Positions 41,300 to 55,104 of a stretch of DNA of 64,000 nucleotides are shown here, one piece after another; within the stretch, counting starts at the first letter, position 1, and each line of letters starts with the position of its first letter. Origin of the DNA: Rotaria macrura. Taxonomy: Eukaryota; Rotifera; Eurotatoria; Philodinida; Philodinidae. Location of the stretch: the NCBI GenBank assembly GCA_900239685.1, contig OENT01000329.1:1-64000 (forward strand), given 5' to 3'. The notes under the pieces are model-generated. The model worked only from the letters and a program-made list of their open reading frames with translations, ran no database searches and was not told the DNA's origin. Made by a program: the position numbers and the translations under genes.

Positions 41300-42347
41300 A
41301 TGTTGCATCAATTAATGTGCTCTAAAACTACTGTGCAAGACCTTGCTCATGTATGTCGTACGATTTTCACACTCAATACTCAGTCATTCGACCGTAACAC
41401 TTACTCTTCGTTTTTCTTCTTTTTAGTATTGTTCAACTCAATACTACGAACCTAATAAACATAAAATAAGCAATATAGAAGAGAAAACAGAAAGAAAATA
41501 TCAAATGTTTTATACGATTGAAAATGTTTATATTCAACCAATTAATACTAACAATAATAGTAATCATAATCATAATAATAATAATAATAATATTTTATTG
41601 AATTTCATTCCATCTCAACCATCGATTATTTATTTACAAACTCCCGTATTATCGTATACATATTCTCAACCGTTTCAAACGAAATATATACTTCCAATAA
41701 AAACAATAAATCAACAAACAAATAATGAAATAAAAACCTATTCAAACGATTCAATACCACAAGAAAGAATAAAAACTCCAGTAAAAAGAACACTAACACC
41801 ATTAAATTCTGACGAACAATTAGATATGAATCTCTTACGTTATGGTTATCGACGAAAATTAGTTGATGGTGATGGCAATTGTTTTTTTACTGCTATTGCT
41901 AGTCAATTAATAACATTGTTTAATCAAAATCGTTATTTTCGTATAGCCATAAAAAAGCGTTTAAATCTTCAAGAGAATTCATTTACAAATATTACACAAT
42001 TAGCACGTACTTTACGTAAACTAGTTTGTCTAGAATGGAAAATGAATTCATCAAAATATAAACCATATGTAAATGATGTGAATTATTATGATGAAATACG
42101 AAAGTTTCGTTCGGATAAATTTTATTCATCAATATTAGGTGATATATTACCATTAACAATAAGTAATTTAATCGGAATAAATCTTAAAATTATAACAAAT
42201 CTTAGTCAATGTCCATTGATTGATGTATGTCCACAAGATGAACCATTGTTATTAACGAAATCTTTACCGATATTAACATTGGCATACAATCAAGAAAACG
42301 ATGGACATTATGATATAGCATTGGAAAATTTCGAAAAAGATCCTTAG
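41300..42347 (+). CDS. OTU-domain cysteine protease (deubiquitinase-like)
   Basis: Exon 1 41300-41350 (MLHQLMCSKTTVQDLAH) joins exon 2 41427-42347 in phase 0 to give 323 aa. The catalytic region RRKLVDGDGNCFFTAIASQL holds the OTU Asp and Cys (D-G-D-G-N-C). The C-terminal ENDGHYDIALE supplies the His. The N-terminal half is Asn-rich (N4-6 runs from AAT repeats) and poorly structured. OTU proteases usually cleave ubiquitin chains; the substrate here is unknown. The frame stays open upstream of 41300, so an earlier exon is possible. The ATG chosen is the first in frame within the open stretch. Confidence 0.75.
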
Positions 42348-43041
42348 AATTGTTTTCTTTTTTAAAATATTCCAATTATTTTGATCTATGTATGAGATAC
42401 ACAAATTTTATTATGAATTAATATCTCATCGATATGTTTTATAAATTTAGTTAAATGTGGTTTTTTAACGTCAAAATTTTATTGTATCTTAAGATATACA
42501 CGTCGTTTTATCGTTCTCTTTAAAATGATTATGCATATTCATACGTATTGTATTCATTTTTCGTCGATGTTAAATCTTATTACTTCGATTTTCTTTCTTG
42601 TATGTTATGATATCATACAAAAGAAGATATATTGTTTTGAATAAATTTCTATCGATTGTCGACTTTGTTAAACTTCATGTAAAAAAGCAACTGTTCGTAC
42701 ATAGAACGATTCATGAAATGTAGAATAAGTTCAAAATAAAAAGTAATAATTAAACATAATCTATGTCGAATTCGTACGTGATATGTATTTGTTTTTACTC
42801 TATCAAATTATTCTAGGATGAATTTTGATTCGTTTTAATAGAAAGTTTACAATTATCTAGGAAAAAATAGTCACCTTTGTATAAATCAAATTATCGGCAC
42901 GTTTTCTATATCAAATGTCTTTAGTTTTTTCTATTATTTTAACAACGACCCATTGTGATATTTCAGCTATTAGCACATGTGCGAAACAAATCAATGATTT
43001 CTATTTAAGTCATTGTCTATAGATGAATATTTTCATTTAGC
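42348..43041. other. Intergenic, no feature seen
   Basis: AT-rich 3' flank of the OTU gene. The stretch just before 43042 ends in tttcatttag, which could be a cis or spliced-leader acceptor for the next gene (inference). Confidence 0.4.
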
Positions 43042-43314
43042 ATGGGTGTCGAATATTCTAAGCCACCACGAATGCCAGCATTAACCGGTTTCATAGATGA
43101 AGCTTTTGGTGGTCAACGAGAAGGTAGATCTCGAGAACGATGTTGGAAATGTTTAGGTGCAGGAAGGATTTTTATTGAATATGAATGTACTGCATGCCGG
43201 TGTCAAGATCAAACAACATGGTCTAATTATGAAAAACACTGTTCATGTAATGGTTATGCTCGTCAAACAAATTATGAAATATGTGATGACTGCCATGGAC
43301 GAGGTTACAAATGA
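43042..43314 (+). CDS. Small Cys-rich protein with CxxC pairs (zinc-binding)
   Basis: A 90-aa single exon: MGVEYSKPPRMPALTGF, then CWKCLGAG, CTACRC, HCSCNGYA and CDDCHGRGY. The four CxxC-type pairs with Gly spacing resemble the zinc-binding Cys-rich region of DnaJ proteins, but there is no J domain. MG at the start could allow N-myristoylation. An AG lies three bases before the ATG context (tttagcATGG), compatible with an upstream spliced exon or a spliced leader. Convergent with the GST-like gene: stop codons are about 98 bp apart. Confidence 0.55.
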   Translation: MGVEYSKPPRMPALTGFIDEAFGGQREGRSRERCWKCLGAGRIFIEYECTACRCQDQTTWSNYEKHCSCNGYARQTNYEICDDCHGRGYK

Positions 43315-43412
43315 GAGAGAAGAAGAACAAACGAATATGCTTTTTCTTTTTCATTTTATTTGCTTTGCTGTAGAAAGAAAAAAAATTATATAAAGAAACA
43401 ATTATCTCTTTA

Positions 43413-44804
43413 TTAAGTTTTATGTTCATTAGTAATCGTTGATGTTTCTGGTCCTGGCGCTGGCGGAGGTTGCGGTATTGGTGGTGGGGGCGGTGGTATA
43501 GGATTAGACGTTCGTAAAGGTGTTGATTCTTTATCTTTCTTTGAAATACTCGGAGAATTCGATGATTTTATCGATCGTTGTTTGGCTTGCGATACTAGTG
43601 ATAAGTCTTTATCTTTCATTGATATACTAGGTGATTTTGATGGCATTGGTTGTTGTTTCGTTCGTGAAAGAGACGATGACTCTTTATCTCTGATCGAAAT
43701 ACTAGGTGATTTCGATCGCATATATCGTGGTTTCGTTTGTAAAAGTGGTGTAGGTTCTTTTGAATAACGTCGATCGTGATGATGGTGGTGGTAGTGGTGG
43801 TGAGGGTGAGAATGAGAATGTGGGTGGCGTTGATGATGATGACCATGATGATTGTGATTATGAGGTTGATGATGGCCAAGATCGATATCATGTCTGTCAT
43901 GTGATCGATGTCGATGTGACCCCGATGCTCCATGTGGCACAGGTGACTTTGTTGAATGACGTCGTGGCTGTTCAGATTTGGCATGTGCTTGAACTTCAAC
44001 GTTATGAACTTTTTTATTAGTATAAATAGATAATCTTGGATTTTTTTCTAAACGTCGATGCCCTTCTTTTAAATGAGAATAATTATCAATTATTTTTGGA
44101 TCGATTTTCATTAAATAATTCATTGTATCATAAACAATCAGATCAGCTAATGACACATGTGATCCCAAATAGAATGGGCCATGACGATCAAATATTTCAT
44201 AAAATTTTTCTAATTGTTTCAAATAGGGTGTTGCATTTTCTATTAATGCTTGATTCGATGTTTGTTGATTAGTCGATGTCGAATCGTTCAGTTGTTGAAG
44301 AAGTTTTTCACGAAATTCACGATTTGTTTCATGAACAATATCAACAATAGTATGATCGTGTTGACCTGTACCGTACAAATGAAATTCTCTTGCTAAATAA
44401 CGTACTATAGCGTGTAGTTGAAAAATTCGATATTGATTATTTATACGTAAAATAGGCAACTTTTCAAATATCATTTGTTCCTTTATTTTAATCCATTCAT
44501 CCTGTTTTAAACGCTTATTTTTAAATGGAGCACCCGTAAATGAAAATATAACTCGAATGATCTCGTTATCATCATTTGTATCTAAATCGTATAATTTAAA
44601 TGACGGCACATTTACAATATTTTGTTGATTCATTAAACGTGGTTGATGTTTGTGTGATTGACGTGGTGAACCTTGTTGAAGTTTCAGATTATTATAGTAA
44701 GGTGGCATCGAAAGAGGTCCTGCACCGTAATTATTAGGCATTCTAGGATATGGTGCTGATTTGTATGGTGCCGGATAAAACGTTCCACCATTTGTCATCA
44801 TCAT
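43413..44804 (-). CDS. GST-fold pseudoenzyme (sigma-like) with His-rich and proline-rich tail
   Basis: Starting at the first ATG of an ATG triplet (44804) gives 463 aa; the frame is open further upstream past an AG at about 44867, so another exon may precede. After a Tyr/Pro-rich leader, about residues 65-255 align with sigma-class GST: FKLYDLDTNDDNEIIRVIF, EKLPILRINNQYRIFQLHAI, and the helical half ending YLGSHVSLADLIVYD. The alignment puts Asp where catalytic Tyr stands (KLtYf becomes KLYDL), DDN where the family has GRAE, and Leu where the glutathione-binding Ser of QS stands (FQLHAI). The tail has a His-rich block, three diverged repeats with SKSPSIS, and a final polyproline run. Likely non-catalytic; role unknown. 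Confidence 0.7.
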   Translation of the reverse strand: MMMTNGGTFYPAPYKSAPYPRMPNNYGAGPLSMPPYYNNLKLQQGSPRQSHKHQPRLMNQQNIVNVPSFKLYDLDTNDDNEIIRVIFSFTGAPFKNKRLKQDEWIKIKEQMIFEKLPILRINNQYRIFQLHAIVRYLAREFHLYGTGQHDHTIVDIVHETNREFREKLLQQLNDSTSTNQQTSNQALIENATPYLKQLEKFYEIFDRHGPFYLGSHVSLADLIVYDTMNYLMKIDPKIIDNYSHLKEGHRRLEKNPRLSIYTNKKVHNVEVQAHAKSEQPRRHSTKSPVPHGASGSHRHRSHDRHDIDLGHHQPHNHNHHGHHHQRHPHSHSHPHHHYHHHHHDRRYSKEPTPLLQTKPRYMRSKSPSISIRDKESSSLSRTKQQPMPSKSPSISMKDKDLSLVSQAKQRSIKSSNSPSISKKDKESTPLRTSNPIPPPPPPIPQPPPAPGPETSTITNEHKT

Positions 44805-45490
44805 AATTGGAAGCAATATACACGTTAATGTGTATAGGTAAAAATTATGTATCCGACTGAATCGACCTGTAGTGATGATGTAAGAGTTTAAAATCAAAAT
44901 GAATACATCAAACTTATAATCGATAAATCAATGAACCGTCTCATTTTTTATTGCATGCTCTGCTCGTTTGATAGATAGATGACTTTGGTTGGTCAAATGT
45001 ATGTGCATATACATACATAGATTCATGTACATATATACAAGAATGAAAATAGGAGTCGATCGATCGAAATCGAAAGGGAAAAAAATGACTATAATAATTA
45101 TCATAATTGTACATATCTTCAATATTGATCTACGTATGTTTATGCATTTATCATGTTTATCAGTGACCATGACTTTCAGTCATGACTACCTAAAGGAATA
45201 CGCTTCGCTTTCTTTTTTTACAGTAAATTTTCATTGACACATTAGTGGAAATTGAATGTGATTTTCAAGGGAGTTGTTAACATATTAATATATTTATCGT
45301 TTATCAATGAAATATAAACTATTTATCCTAACCTCCTTCGAAGAAATTAGCGGCAATAAAAAAGACAAAGATAATTTTTATTTAAGTTTCTCAGGTACAA
45401 TCAAATCAAGGGTTACAAAGAGAAAAGCAAGCAGATTCAGTATGACAAAAAAAGAAAAAGAAAATACACATCCTATAATGCAAAATGTGT

Positions 45491-48400
45491 TCAATGTATT
45501 CGTGCGAGGTCTTCAATTATTTTGACTAGTTCTTCGACAGATGTATTCAATCGAACATTATTTTCACCCTAATTCAAATAAATAAGAAGACAATTTTAAA
45601 AGCTTCTTAACTTTAAAATTAAATACATACATGTAAATCTTTAATAAGTTCATGTTGAACAGTTTTTGGTAAATCAAGGTATATCTCAATGAGATCACCA
45701 TCAATAAAACCAGATGAAGTATCTGGCCGTGCATCGGATTCAAATGAACGCCATGTACTATAATCGATTTCACCAATACTTGGAACCTTTTCAGCTAATG
45801 CCGATTGTAATGACTTAAGTAATTGATAGAGTGTCGGTGATAATTGAAGTAGAAGACCAATATAACCGGATACAGCACCCATTAACGTACATGTTTCAAG
45901 CGAAATAGATGATTCAATTGTGTGTTGTGTAACAAGACAATCTATGGAAATTATTCAAAATAGATTTAAAAATAAATAAAAATGAAGATCGAAAATATTA
46001 ATTTTCTATGTAAGTTCATGAATTTAAAAAATATGCATGTCTAATAATTTGAATATCAATCGAAATGGCATGTATCACTCATTGAAATCAATCATTTACA
46101 AATATTTTATTCTAATCTATAGTTACACAAGTTTATCTGTAACTTTGTATATAAGATTCAGATAAAGACTGCGATACTCTGTTTTCAGTTAGAGTACATC
46201 ATAAATAGAGTCAGAATTTTCACGTGTACATTTCTGCTTCATATAAAAATAACGACACAATGATAAAATCTAATGCAGTTTAGATAGAATGTGACATGAC
46301 TTGTTTTTCACATCAATTTCTTAAAGATACACACGCTGAATGATGTTCTTGGATTAAAAAAATTAAAGTCTAATAGATATTATCAAAATTCTATTAGACA
46401 TTTAAAACAAGACATGTATGCTAAGATTTTATTTTCCTACAATGAAAACTTGATCATTTGTTACATATTTCCTTTGATTGTTATGGTTCATTAATCTCTC
46501 GTATACAGTTTAGAATTGATCCATGAACTACGTAATGTGACCTTTACAACATGGCAATCATTATTTATCATCGTTTGAAATACAAACGAAGAGTGAACGT
46601 GTCTATGCCCAGTGATCTGAATGCTTTTCCTTGAAATAAAAGATCTTTTGTTTAGAATTGAAGCATTCAAAAGAAATTAGTTCAATGTATGAATTATATT
46701 GAAGAAGCATTCATTATCTCTATTGAAAGAAATTTAACACAATAGCTAGTACGATCAAGGTTGTGATTTCTATTATGAAATAACACTGAGCACTTTCGAT
46801 TTGAACATTGTCTGTCATCATTAGTTTAATCAAATATCCATGTTATTAATATTGACCTCTGTTGTCAATCACACAACAATTAGTCTCTCCTTGTACGAGA
46901 TCATATATACCGAAGTTTAACTCAGTGTAACTTGTCAATTAATATTTGTGCAACATACTTCTGAATCGAACTTGAACATTCAAAAACCTATCGTTTAGAA
47001 CATAATAAATCATCGTTTTTTTATCATGTTCCTGAATAGAGTTACATTCAGCATAATGAATGTCAGTTAATTTTAGTCATGAGCCAAATAGTCATCAATG
47101 ATAAGAGGCCTCGTCGTACATTTTATAATTATGATATCTGCTTAGAAATGAGAAGAAAAAAAACTAAGTACTCTAAACTATAATCATTTGAACTGAATAT
47201 GTTCGTGATGTACTAATAACATGAAAGAAATTAGAAATCATATTTACCACGACGAAATAGATTGATTTCTTCACCTAGATGATATAATCCGAGTTCATTC
47301 AATAGACTTCTCTCTTGTTCTTTTGTTGAACCACTATTTTTATGACATGACACTAGATTTCCACCATCTTCTGAACATATATAGGTATCATCATCGATAA
47401 ATTCACATGCTTTTGTCCATTGTGGATAAGGATCGTGTGCAATCTAAAAAACCAATCATAGTAAAATATATATTTTAATAATAATAATAGAAAGATGAAA
47501 TTCAATTTCAAAAATATTTACATTCACAAATTTGTTTTCATCAAAATTATAACGAAGAACTGTTAATGATTTCATTAAATCACCAGTTAAAATAAAATCA
47601 TCTTTAACTTTTAATTCTAAACATTCAATATATTCAACAGATGTTTTCGATAATTGTGTTAACTCATGATTTTCAATTGAAAATTTGTATAATCGAATCT
47701 AAAATTTCATTTCATTGAATTATCAAAACAAGATTATTTATCTATTTTATCTTACTGAATTTCCAATTGAAACAAGTAATTTTCCATGAAATGGTAACAT
47801 TTTATACGGTATATCATTCAATTCTTTTTCAGCAACCATAGTCATTTGATCACTTTTATAACGAAATAGAATTATTCGACCATATCTCAGAGCATCTTCA
47901 TCATCCAATACAATGGTTGTACCAACAGCAATGTATGGTGTTGAAGGATCATCAGCAAATGATATGACACACAGACAAGTTGCTTCTTCACTATTTAATA
48001 GTTTAACAGATACGTGAGCTGAAAATAATTGAGAACAAAACTATTAGTTAATGACAGTCTTTGCAACAAATCTAGAATAAATCGGTATTCACAAGGTGCA
48101 CACATCATTCCTTTGAATCGACTCTACGTACAGAATGTAATTAGTTACAATTGTTGATGATTTGTTAGGCGAAAATTCAATGTTAATAAATTATGGTTGC
48201 TTAATGTACTGTAGTTGCTAGCCAAATACTCGAGGAAAAGCAAGCTTTCAAAGTTCGACAAGAAACTTTTCACAATTATATGTCATTTTCAGGGAAATTT
48301 TTCATTTCAATTGTAAAACTATGTTCTTTTTTTCTATGATGTTTGCATTGTCAAACAAGCAATATTCAAAATTGTGTAAATTTTATAAAAGAAAAAAACT

Positions 48401-51400
48401 ATTCTCATAAAAACCTGTTCTGATGCTGAGTTTTAAATCGATATTCGAAAGTCAGTTTTGTTTTTTTAAAAGTCAACAGCAACAATCGGGTCAGATTTAA
48501 AGTATCTCAACAAGTCAATACGAGTAAACACTTAAAAATAAAGTTTAGGTTAAAGAACCAATGGTAGACTGCGCAAGTTGATGGTTCCTATTGTATCCGT
48601 ACGAGTGCAATATTTTCTTCATGCGAACAATCAATGAAATAGAAACATCCTAAAGCTGCAAAGTATGACAACTCTAACCTACGATCCACTTCAGAAAAAA
48701 GAAGGCATGTGACTATTTTGTTAAGAACCATTGACAGGAACATAATCGAAAGTTGTGATTTTCACTGTTGCAAAGAAAATGTTCAGGACCGTAAATCCTT
48801 CTGCCTATGAAAAGACGCGAGCGTTTTTTAGAGGATTTCTAGAATACTTTCTGAAAGATCGATAACTTGTTTCTCAAGGTTGCCATGCCGATCATTTTAA
48901 TCTATCTGTATTGTAAACTAATGGCTACTACATGAACCTTGAAATTTTTACATTTTTCTGGCTTTTTCTTGAGAAGATCTAAATCTCCTGAATTTTAACT
49001 CATGCATGAAAAGTTGCATTCAGGACTTTCGAGCTGACATTTTGCTTGAGACATACCTAGTAATCCATAGCATATCCTGAAAGTTTCAGTTGCAGAGTAT
49101 GATCCTTCTTCAAGATATTCTATGTTCTAGTGAAACGACGTCTGGTGAACTCTCCGTGGAAAATGGCTGCTTTTTGCAAGTTCAATGTCTTGTAAAGGCA
49201 ACACTATTTTAAATAGTGTGATGTTCTCACTTATTTGTACTCCAAAATTTTCTCTTTCCATCTGTGAAAACTACGCTCTTCCATCATGTTCTTATCAAGA
49301 GTCATTCAAAACAAAAACTACGTGTCTTCGTTTTTTTGGAATGGATAATAGTTCCTATTTAAATGATACGAATAATAAATGTGCTTTAATCAACAGTAAG
49401 AATAGTCTATCGGATATGATGATTTGTACGCTTTCTATGTTTCTGGTTGTATTACAATTTTAAAAGATCTTTAAACCTATTTGAATTCTAATTTCGATTT
49501 ATAATGTCAATTAGAAAAAATTAATCGATACCTTCATGTGTATGTCCATCAAGAATCACAATCGAATTACAGACATCATTTGGTTCTTGTTCTGTTAATT
49601 CTTTCATTTTTTCTAGCTGTGTTTTGCAATCTATTTTTTGACATGCTTGTTTACTAATAGGTATAACATTATCTGTTTGATACTTGTCCAGATACTGAGT
49701 TAATATAATGTAAACCTTTTCTTCATTCATATAGTCAATACGTTTTACTGATTCACCTAAAACTAATGACCGTACATGTAACTTTTGTATATCATCAATA
49801 CGACCAAGTATAACACCTGTGTCGGTAACTAATGTTAAACTCGAACCATAGTATTCTGAATTGAATGAACACATGCAAACAATTTCACGTAAATTAACCG
49901 AAGAAAATGCTAGCTTATTATTTGTCGATGATATTACAGATGGATGATCACTGCAAGCAAATAAAACAGTTCGTGATATCGACGAATTATTTGATGTTGG
50001 AGATAAGTCTGTATGTTGACAAATAGATAACGTTGTTGGTTTTGTACCTAACGCAACTTTTTTTCGATCGTACAGTAAACCTTGATTACTGTCAAGTAGA
50101 TAATAAACAATAGGACCATCAGCTAATGAAACAAATACGTATGGTTGACCATCAAATGTTATCATTGCAACTGACCGTGGTAACGTATCTAGAAAGAAAC
50201 ATAATAGGGTTCAGAGAACATTGTAGTCAATTTGACAAAAAAAATATATATATAACATTCTAGTTCAACTCGTTTGGAATACATATGATGTAAAACTAGG
50301 TCTGGCGAATATCAGAAGAATCGATATCACATGACGACTGAGTCATAGTTTCTAGAATTAATTATAAAATAGTTCATTGCTCGATGTTTTCACTGTAGAA
50401 AAGGCGACAATTTTCGTTCGTGTCTATTTTTCACATTTTATTTAGTTCAGAAATTGATGTGAAATAAATATAGGAAACATGATTATAATTGAAACTCTAT
50501 TTTACTGTGTAATCATGTTTTAAAGAAAATTCTTATAGATATATCATGAATAGATTCTATTCAACTTCGGTAAATAAAATTAGCCTGTATTATTTTGCTC
50601 GTCTTATTCATGGAAAAGAAAGTTCTGCCTATGAAACTTCATTGTTTACTTTGCATCCAATTTTTTAAAGACAACAGAGCTTAACTAGAATCTGTATCAA
50701 AGTTCAGCAATTAAATTTGAACTAAGACTAGAAAAAAAAGCAAAAGAATTCATCGTGAATCGACGTTTTTTTCTGTTGAAATTCTCTTATATTGATAACA
50801 AACGGTTAGAAGTTAGTTCGCTACTTTTAATCATCTATAATAGATGATGAAGGTTATTTCTTCGAGAAACTCAATGAAGATAAGTACAAATTCACCTTAT
50901 AAATTCGAGAAACTTGGTATTCTCATAAGACATTGATATCTATGATGAAATTCGAACGATGCTCTAGTGATTTGTTATATTATAGATCATGTCACTGGAA
51001 ATTACACATTTGAACTCGGAATAAACGTATACAATCTATGAGATTGAAATGCACACATGACTTCTGAAAAAATAGTTTCTACGTAGAACTTTACTTCAAA
51101 TTTATCAATCAATATTCGAAGTTCTCGATTCTTGTCAATATAGTTGCATGTTCAAGAACTATCCCATTATTCTTCATTTACCTGATGTTAATGATTCTTT
51201 ATGTAAAACATCAAGTGTTGGTAATTGACATATCCAAACGGATATTTGTGTCCAAAGACCAATAACACAGAGATTCGATCGTTCGTCTCGAGAATTCAAT
51301 GGTGTTACATCCAAACAAGCAATATTGTACGGTAATTGACATTTACTAATCAAAGACAAAATTCATGAGAAAATGACTTTTGACTTCCTAGTAAAGTAAT

Positions 51401-54400
51401 TTACTTGACTTCTTGTAAACTGGCGGAACCTATTTCAAAATAGAACAAGTTCTTTCCAATAGCACATACACATTGTGTTGCATTTGATGAAGCAACAGTT
51501 ATTTCATTATTTTCATTTCTCCATTCGACAAGTAGATCTTGACCATTATTTCCGATTAAACGTATTGAATAAGTTGTTATCTAATCGAATGAAAATTTAT
51601 TTTATTTATTCTTTTATTGTTGTTTTTTATGAAAATACAATCGTACTTGTAAACATTGATTAAAAGCAACATTAGTACAAAATAATGTTTGATGTTGAAA
51701 ATCGAATGCTGGTAATTCAATATCTTCGATTTCATCATTTTGTAAATGAAACAATCTTATCATCATTGTCAAAATAAAAGTAAATAAAAATAATTATGAC
51801 AGAACAAAATATCGTACCGTGTTTGATCAAAGAATGCAACGACAAGATGATTGTCATATTGATTATCAATTTTCAATGCCCAAATGCCTAGAAAATAGTT
51901 TTATTTTAAATTTATCTTATTCATATAACGTTCATGTTAAAATTAAACAAGACATTGTATGATGTGACACAGTCTCTAAGTACGAATGATTCGTCTACTT
52001 CTCTTCTCATGAAATCCCAACTGATCAAAACCTGAATCACTATTCTATGCCATTTTCCACTAAACTTAAATCAAATAATTTATCTATGAATTCTGCTAGC
52101 AAATCGTAAGTATTCTTGATTCGTATTGAGGCTGCATATTTGGATGATTGTAAATCAATATGATCCTAGATTATTGCATAATGAGTTAGATCTTAATTGA
52201 AATAAAAGTACGTATCCATGGCAACCGTTGTTTCGCAACATTCGTTTAAAAAATACAAAATGATTTTAAGTTTGTTGATGAACGTACGAATGGAGGAAAA
52301 TAAATACAATCGGGTCATAGAAAAAAATTATGTACTTTTGAACATGCTAGATGTCAATCATGTGGAATGAGCCAAAGACAATCAGCTCATTGTTCTATAA
52401 AGCACATACATAAATGCGTAATCAACCGAAAATAAATAAAATTAAAAAAAGATCCATGAAAAAAAAGCATGCTTCGATTAATGGTAACAGATGCATAAAA
52501 ATACTATTAGATCTTTTTTAAACTTTTCAATTCTTTTCGATCAAGCAAAATTTCCAGCTATTCGAGTTCAACAATGATCTACGATTTGTTTTTTCCTTTT
52601 TCTAAATAGTAGAATATCTTATTTCAAAAGACATGACATACATGTGGCTGTCCACGATGCTACACGTTCCAACGAAACTTTATCGATATATGAAACAAAA
52701 AACTGACCATAAATTCATGAACGACGAAAACCAGATAACAATCTTTTACTTTCTATGATGTTTTTAGTATATCTACGATTGAATAATTATTTGCTTCAAT
52801 GAAAGGGTAACAACAAAAAACAATCTATTTTTTTTTGAGACTTTCATAGCATAGAGATTACTTATGACTTCACTATAGAAAATGTCATTCTTTTTGAAAA
52901 TAAACTAAAACCTTTTATATTTCGTAGATCAATAGATGCATGTTCATGAATTCCAATACCGGTACGAATAAAGCGTAATGATGCATCTTTTTGATAACCT
53001 GAACATGTTACTAACTATAAGCAAAAAGCAGAATAATCATGATTCAAAAATATACTACACAACTATTTGTATCTTACCTGCCGATCTTGTCGTTCGAGAT
53101 TAATAAGACGCATATCAAGAATAGGTCCAAGATTTGTATAAGATTCAAGTATTTCTAAATGACTACCATTTTGTGGTTCTGGAAGAAGCTAAATTATCGA
53201 AAGAATAGATGAAGTATAAAAAAACAAGATAATTCCAATAAAAACTCCCAACAAATCTTGCATACTCTAATAAGTTGACTATCACCAAAGTTTGAGCCAA
53301 TAAAAGCAACACTATTATCTAAATAAATTATACAGTGACCAACTGATGTTTCACCGAGAAGATTCAACTATAAATAAAGACATTGTATCAGACTAGAATA
53401 TTTTCTTTGCAACTAATTCTTACTTTCATAGAAGAGCTTGCAATTGATAAATTTCCATTGTGTTGATCAGATCCAAGTGTGAGTATATAAAGTTTACCAC
53501 AATCATCACTTATCAAATATCGACGACCATCATCAATCGAAGCATAGTTTACTAAACATGTATGTTCCTAGAAAAGAAACAGATCGATGAAAAGAGAAAT
53601 CATCCAAAAGAAAACAAATTTTACTTGAAGTAGTTCTGATTCAACTTCTAATCTTTGTTCATTTTTTTTACATAGTTCAATTGAATTACGACTAATAACA
53701 AGACAACTAAATTCATTCAATCCAACTAAAAAGTGATTCATAATAATTATGACTAATTCTGTGAAGTCTATTTACGAGGAATAAGGAATGATGCTTCAGA
53801 TTTCGTTATTTTTTCTTTCCAATTTAAACGTGATATAATACGTTCTTCTAATTCAATTTCATATGTATGTAGATCATATTCTTCAGGTTCATTACCATTT
53901 TTATAGTAAGACTCAGGTTTACACTAGAACAAATAAAATCAACCTGTCTATTTTAAACAACAAAGCAAACACAATAACTATTTACTGAATTCAAAATTAT
54001 AACTGTGGGTCGTTTATGACCAGCTAGAAATTGAATATCGATTATATTTTGTTCGTCAATTCTACATGAATATATTTTATTTTTGTTGAATCGAATATCA
54101 GTTCAATATACTTAATATTATACGCTTCAAGAGTTTTTGATGGTGATTCTTTCGAAGATAAATCTTTTAGATAGATAAGTTTAATCACTCCTTCTAATAT
54201 ACGTAATAAAATGAGACCATGTTCTGTATCAATTGTGCATATGGTTTGTCGATTTGAACGTCGACCAGTATCCTAAATGAAAAATATATAGTTTAGAAAA
54301 CAAAATCAAATTAATTGTGAACATATTCAAATTTAAAAACATTGCATCAAATTATTTTAATTGTTACCATAAATTCTAATTTTCTTTGTAAGATCAAAAC

Positions 54401-55104
54401 ATATTCTCAAGAATCTCGACTGAAGAAGATTCCTCTCTCTTTCTAATGAGAAAATCGTATTCCATCTCATATTAGAAAATTGATGTAAAAATTTTGAACA
54501 ACTTCCTATTATTCAAAATTCAAGAACTTTGGTACATTTATTTTCAAACAAAAATGTATCCTAAAAACTCATTATAAAATCATGAATGTCAATAGTATTG
54601 CTAAACTAAAAACGACTCTCTAAGTTGGCACGTGTTTAATTACGTTAAAAAAAAGTAGGTAACTATTGTTTCGAGTAAGAGTTAAAAAATTTTTATAATC
54701 TACCTTTAATAATCTATGACATTTAGTTAATATTTCATATTGATCATTATCTGTTTTTCGACAATCTAATATCATGCCATGACATTTTTCAGTGAAAATA
54801 AATAGAACATCTTTGTTCATACTCTAGTTCAAAGAAAATAAAGTCAATAAATAGAAATGTTACTATAAGAAAATATTGCTTTTTCTTTTACTGATAAACG
54901 AAAACATTTGAGTACATTAATTCGTCCATATAAACAAACATCTTTGACTAATTTAAGACCTTCGGAACCAATGATGTATATTTCAAAATGTGTATTTTTA
55001 GCAACGATTAAATTTAATTCCGTTGAAGATGTAAAATAACCTGTTGCCAGTGCTGTTACTTGTGTAGGTCGTTGAACTGTTACAACATAATTCGTTGCAG
55101 CCAT
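45491..55104 (-). CDS. DDB1: DNA damage-binding protein 1 (DDB1), 20 exons
   Basis: DDB1 is the adaptor of CUL4 ubiquitin ligases and part of UV-damage recognition. Plus-strand exon limits in transcript order: 54892-55104, 54704-54823, 54112-54272, 53986-54061, 53776-53923, 53625-53725, 53424-53567, 53266-53367, 53078-53188, 52912-53014, 51818-51887, 51647-51755, 51405-51580, 51182-51345, 49532-50188, 47756-48018, 47522-47698, 47248-47443, 45631-45941, 45491-45568. They total 3480 nt, 1159 aa; human DDB1 is 1140. The start [14 protein letters not shown] matches [62 protein letters not shown] and [14 protein letters not shown] follow across all three beta-propellers and the C-terminal helical domain. 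Introns 10, 14, 15 and 18 are 1.0-1.5 kb; most others are about 60 bp. Confidence 0.95.

Noticed and set aside
43616-44020. ORFs on both strands inside the GST-like gene (127 and 86 codons)
   Set aside because: They are frame shadows of the His-rich block (CAT/CAC codons read as Met/Ile/Thr or as Val/Asp/Gly).
44987-45237. ORF with lysine-rich and hydrophobic segments (+)
   Set aside because: Composition of an AT-rich spacer with GATCGATCGA-type simple sequence; no family resemblance and no splice context.
49185-49463. 92-codon plus-strand ORF in the 1.5-kb DDB1 intron 15
   Set aside because: Cys/Ser-rich with no recognisable domain. It could be a nested gene, but nothing beyond an open frame supports it.
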